Both the position numbers and the translations under genes were made by a program. Of a DNA stretch of 5,966 bases, positions 5,163 through 5,966 are shown one piece after another. This DNA is from Gammaproteobacteria bacterium (lineage in GTDB: Bacteria > Pseudomonadota > Gammaproteobacteria > DSM-19610). Each line of letters starts with the position of its first letter. Position 1 is the stretch's first letter. Under the pieces are notes generated by a model, which worked only from the letters and a program-made list of their open reading frames with translations, was not told where the DNA came from and searched no databases. The stretch lies in NCBI GenBank assembly GCA_030618475.1, contig JAUXDG010000183.1, positions 1 to 5,966 of the forward strand, in the 5' to 3' direction.

Positions 5163-5897
5163 CTGAGCACCCTGCAAAACAATCTGCCCTGGCAAACCAT
5201 CGAGACCGTGTTTCTGGACATGGACGGCACCCTGCTGGACCTGCATTTTGATAACCACTTCTGGCGGGAACACGTACCGCTGCGCTATGCAGAAAAGCAC
5301 AATCTTTCCGTGGACGATGCCAAGCAGGCCCTCTACCCGCGCTTTCGCTCGGTCGAGGGCACCATGGACTGGTACTGCGTCGATTACTGGAGCCGCGAAC
5401 TGGATCTGGATATCAGTGCCCTGAAACGGGAACTCGAACACCTGATCCAGGTGCATCCGCATGTTGCCGAATTTCTGCAGGCGTTACGGGCTACCGGCAA
5501 GCGCGTCGCCTTACTCACTAATGCGCACCACAAGGTCATTGAACTGAAAATGGCCACCACCGGTCTGGCGGAACATTTTGACCACCTGATTTGTGCGCAC
5601 GCCTTCAATGTGCCCAAGGAAGATCCGCAGTTCTGGCCCAAACTCGCTGAACAGGACCGCTTCGAGCGGGACACAACGCTGTTTGTGGATGACAGTCTGC
5701 CGGTATTACGCGCCGCGCGTGATTACGGCATCCGCTTTCTGCGCGCAGTGCGTTTGCCGGACAGCAAGGCACCACCGAAAGAAACGGAAGAGTTTGTTGC
5801 CATCGAGCGTTTTGACGAATTGCTGGAGGGGCTAATGCGTATTTCTCAAGACCCTAACCACAAGAGGCACGAAGGTCACAAAGGAACAACCAGTTAA
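5163..5897 (+). CDS. yrfG: HAD-family GMP/IMP nucleotidase (YrfG-like)
   Basis: The product resembles E. coli YrfG, a cytoplasmic haloacid dehalogenase-type phosphatase acting on purine 5'-nucleotides such as GMP and IMP. Numbered from GTG 5208, motif I is LDMDGTLLDL (3-12, nucleophile Asp4, Asp6), motif II is LLTNAH (102-107), the motif III lysine is Lys137 in VPKED, and motif IV is LFVDDS (158-163). The cap has FDNHFWREHVP (14-24) and DWYCVDYWS (54-62), both YrfG-like. Upstream of the GTG the frame stays open to a TGA at 5133 and encodes LPWQTIETV, matching the family N-terminus, so initiation is placed at CTG 5163 (244 aa); no ATG, GTG or TTG is available there. After LLEGLMRI, where relatives end, a tail of about 17 residues (QDPNHKRHEGHKGTTS region) comes from a 9-bp repeat. 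Stop is TAA at 5895-5897. Confidence 0.87.
   Translation: MSTLQNNLPWQTIETVFLDMDGTLLDLHFDNHFWREHVPLRYAEKHNLSVDDAKQALYPRFRSVEGTMDWYCVDYWSRELDLDISALKRELEHLIQVHPHVAEFLQALRATGKRVALLTNAHHKVIELKMATTGLAEHFDHLICAHAFNVPKEDPQFWPKLAEQDRFERDTTLFVDDSLPVLRAARDYGIRFLRAVRLPDSKAPPKETEEFVAIERFDELLEGLMRISQDPNHKRHEGHKGTTS
5859..5885 (+). repeat. Three degenerate 9-bp tandem units forming the end of the HAD gene
   Basis: CACAAGAGG (5859-5867), CACGAAGGT (5868-5876) and CACAAAGGA (5877-5885) are imperfect copies of one 9-bp unit, read in frame as HKRHEGHKG. Arrays of CACGAAGG-type units are widespread in intergenic DNA of many bacteria and often add His-Glu-Gly tails to neighbouring frames. Confidence 0.7.
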
Positions 5898-5908
5898 ATA
5901 TTATTCGA

Positions 5909-5935
5909 GTTTTCAAGGGGTTGTTTTCAAGGGGT
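5909..5935. repeat. 13-bp perfect direct repeat with 14-bp period
   Basis: GTTTTCAAGGGGT occurs at 5909-5921 and again, without mismatch, at 5923-5935, with one T between the copies. It lies in non-coding DNA directly before the GGGGTCAGAGTAC motif. Confidence 0.75.
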
Positions 5936-5949
5936 CAGAGTACTTGAAA
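5925..5949. repeat. Inverted repeat around GGGGTCAGAGTAC
   Basis: TTTCAAG (5925-5931) pairs with CTTGAAA (5943-5949) across an 11-nt loop. The left arm is part of the second copy of the 13-bp direct repeat. It could be a foldback of the kind recognised at mobile-element ends, or a weak hairpin; no T-run follows immediately. Confidence 0.45.
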
Positions 5950-5966
5950 TCCTGCAAAAATCTTAT

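Larger units (their letters stand above)
5898..5966. other. Repeat-rich non-coding tail to window edge
   Basis: No gene or convincing terminator is seen after the HAD stop. The stretch is AT-rich at first (TAAATATTATT) and then holds a doubled 13-bp sequence and a GGGGTCAGAGTAC motif. Similar GGGGTCAGAGTA strings are, from memory, common beside REP-associated (Y1/IS200-like) transposase genes, so such a gene may lie just beyond the edge. Confidence 0.35.

Noticed and set aside
5011..5166. 51-codon plus-strand open stretch ending EIIRLLEAAC, considered as a small gene or nudE remnant
   Set aside because: No ATG, GTG or TTG start is available, and neither a Nudix box nor other NudE similarity is visible.
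1..5966. CRISPR array, tRNA or rRNA gene, riboswitch
   Set aside because: No regularly spaced repeats, no cloverleaf-like or rRNA-like sequence and no long structured leader were seen on either strand.

Overview
The window looks like chromosomal DNA of a moderately GC-rich Gammaproteobacterium. The basis is a cysQ/yrfG housekeeping pair of gammaproteobacterial type, an exosortase A (XrtA/PEP-CTERM)-type exopolysaccharide module, and several short intergenic repeat types common in that class. No species can be named from the sequence.

Layout. Positions 1 to about 1140 are the right part of an insertion sequence whose DDE transposase (IS4-superfamily, YREK signature) runs in from beyond the left edge. 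It abuts the 3' third of a polysaccharide chain-length determinant gene (Wzz/GumC/EpsF type), so that gene is cut in two or 5'-truncated. Next, in the same direction and closely packed, come a P-loop tyrosine-kinase-like ATPase (1737-2537), an ExeA-like AAA ATPase of the XrtA-associated type carrying an extra C-terminal receiver-like domain (2559-3830), and a small VanZ-family membrane protein (3837-4226). On the opposite strand, overlapping the vanZ end by 10 bp, is cysQ (4217-5008). A 154-bp divergent spacer separates it from a yrfG-like HAD nucleotidase (about 5163-5897). The last 70 bp are repeat-rich non-coding sequence.

How the genes fit together. The chain-length protein, kinase-like ATPase and ExeA-like ATPase form the expected core of an envelope or secreted polysaccharide assembly locus; the rest (glycosyltransferases, exosortase, polymerase) would lie to the left of the IS. 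The IS should impair chain-length control, but its 3' end supplies a good Shine-Dalgarno and an in-frame ATG that could express a 196-residue remnant retaining the kinase-facing cytoplasmic segment. CysQ and the HAD nucleotidase are nucleotide-housekeeping enzymes marking the edge of the polysaccharide locus; nudE, which often sits with them, is absent.

The main points for a second look are the ATPase/receiver-like fusion with Glu at the phospho-acceptor position, a REP-like palindrome inside the linker of that same gene, a probable CTG start and a repeat-derived C-terminal tail on the HAD gene, and a doubled 13-bp repeat with a GGGGTCAGAGTAC motif at the right edge.
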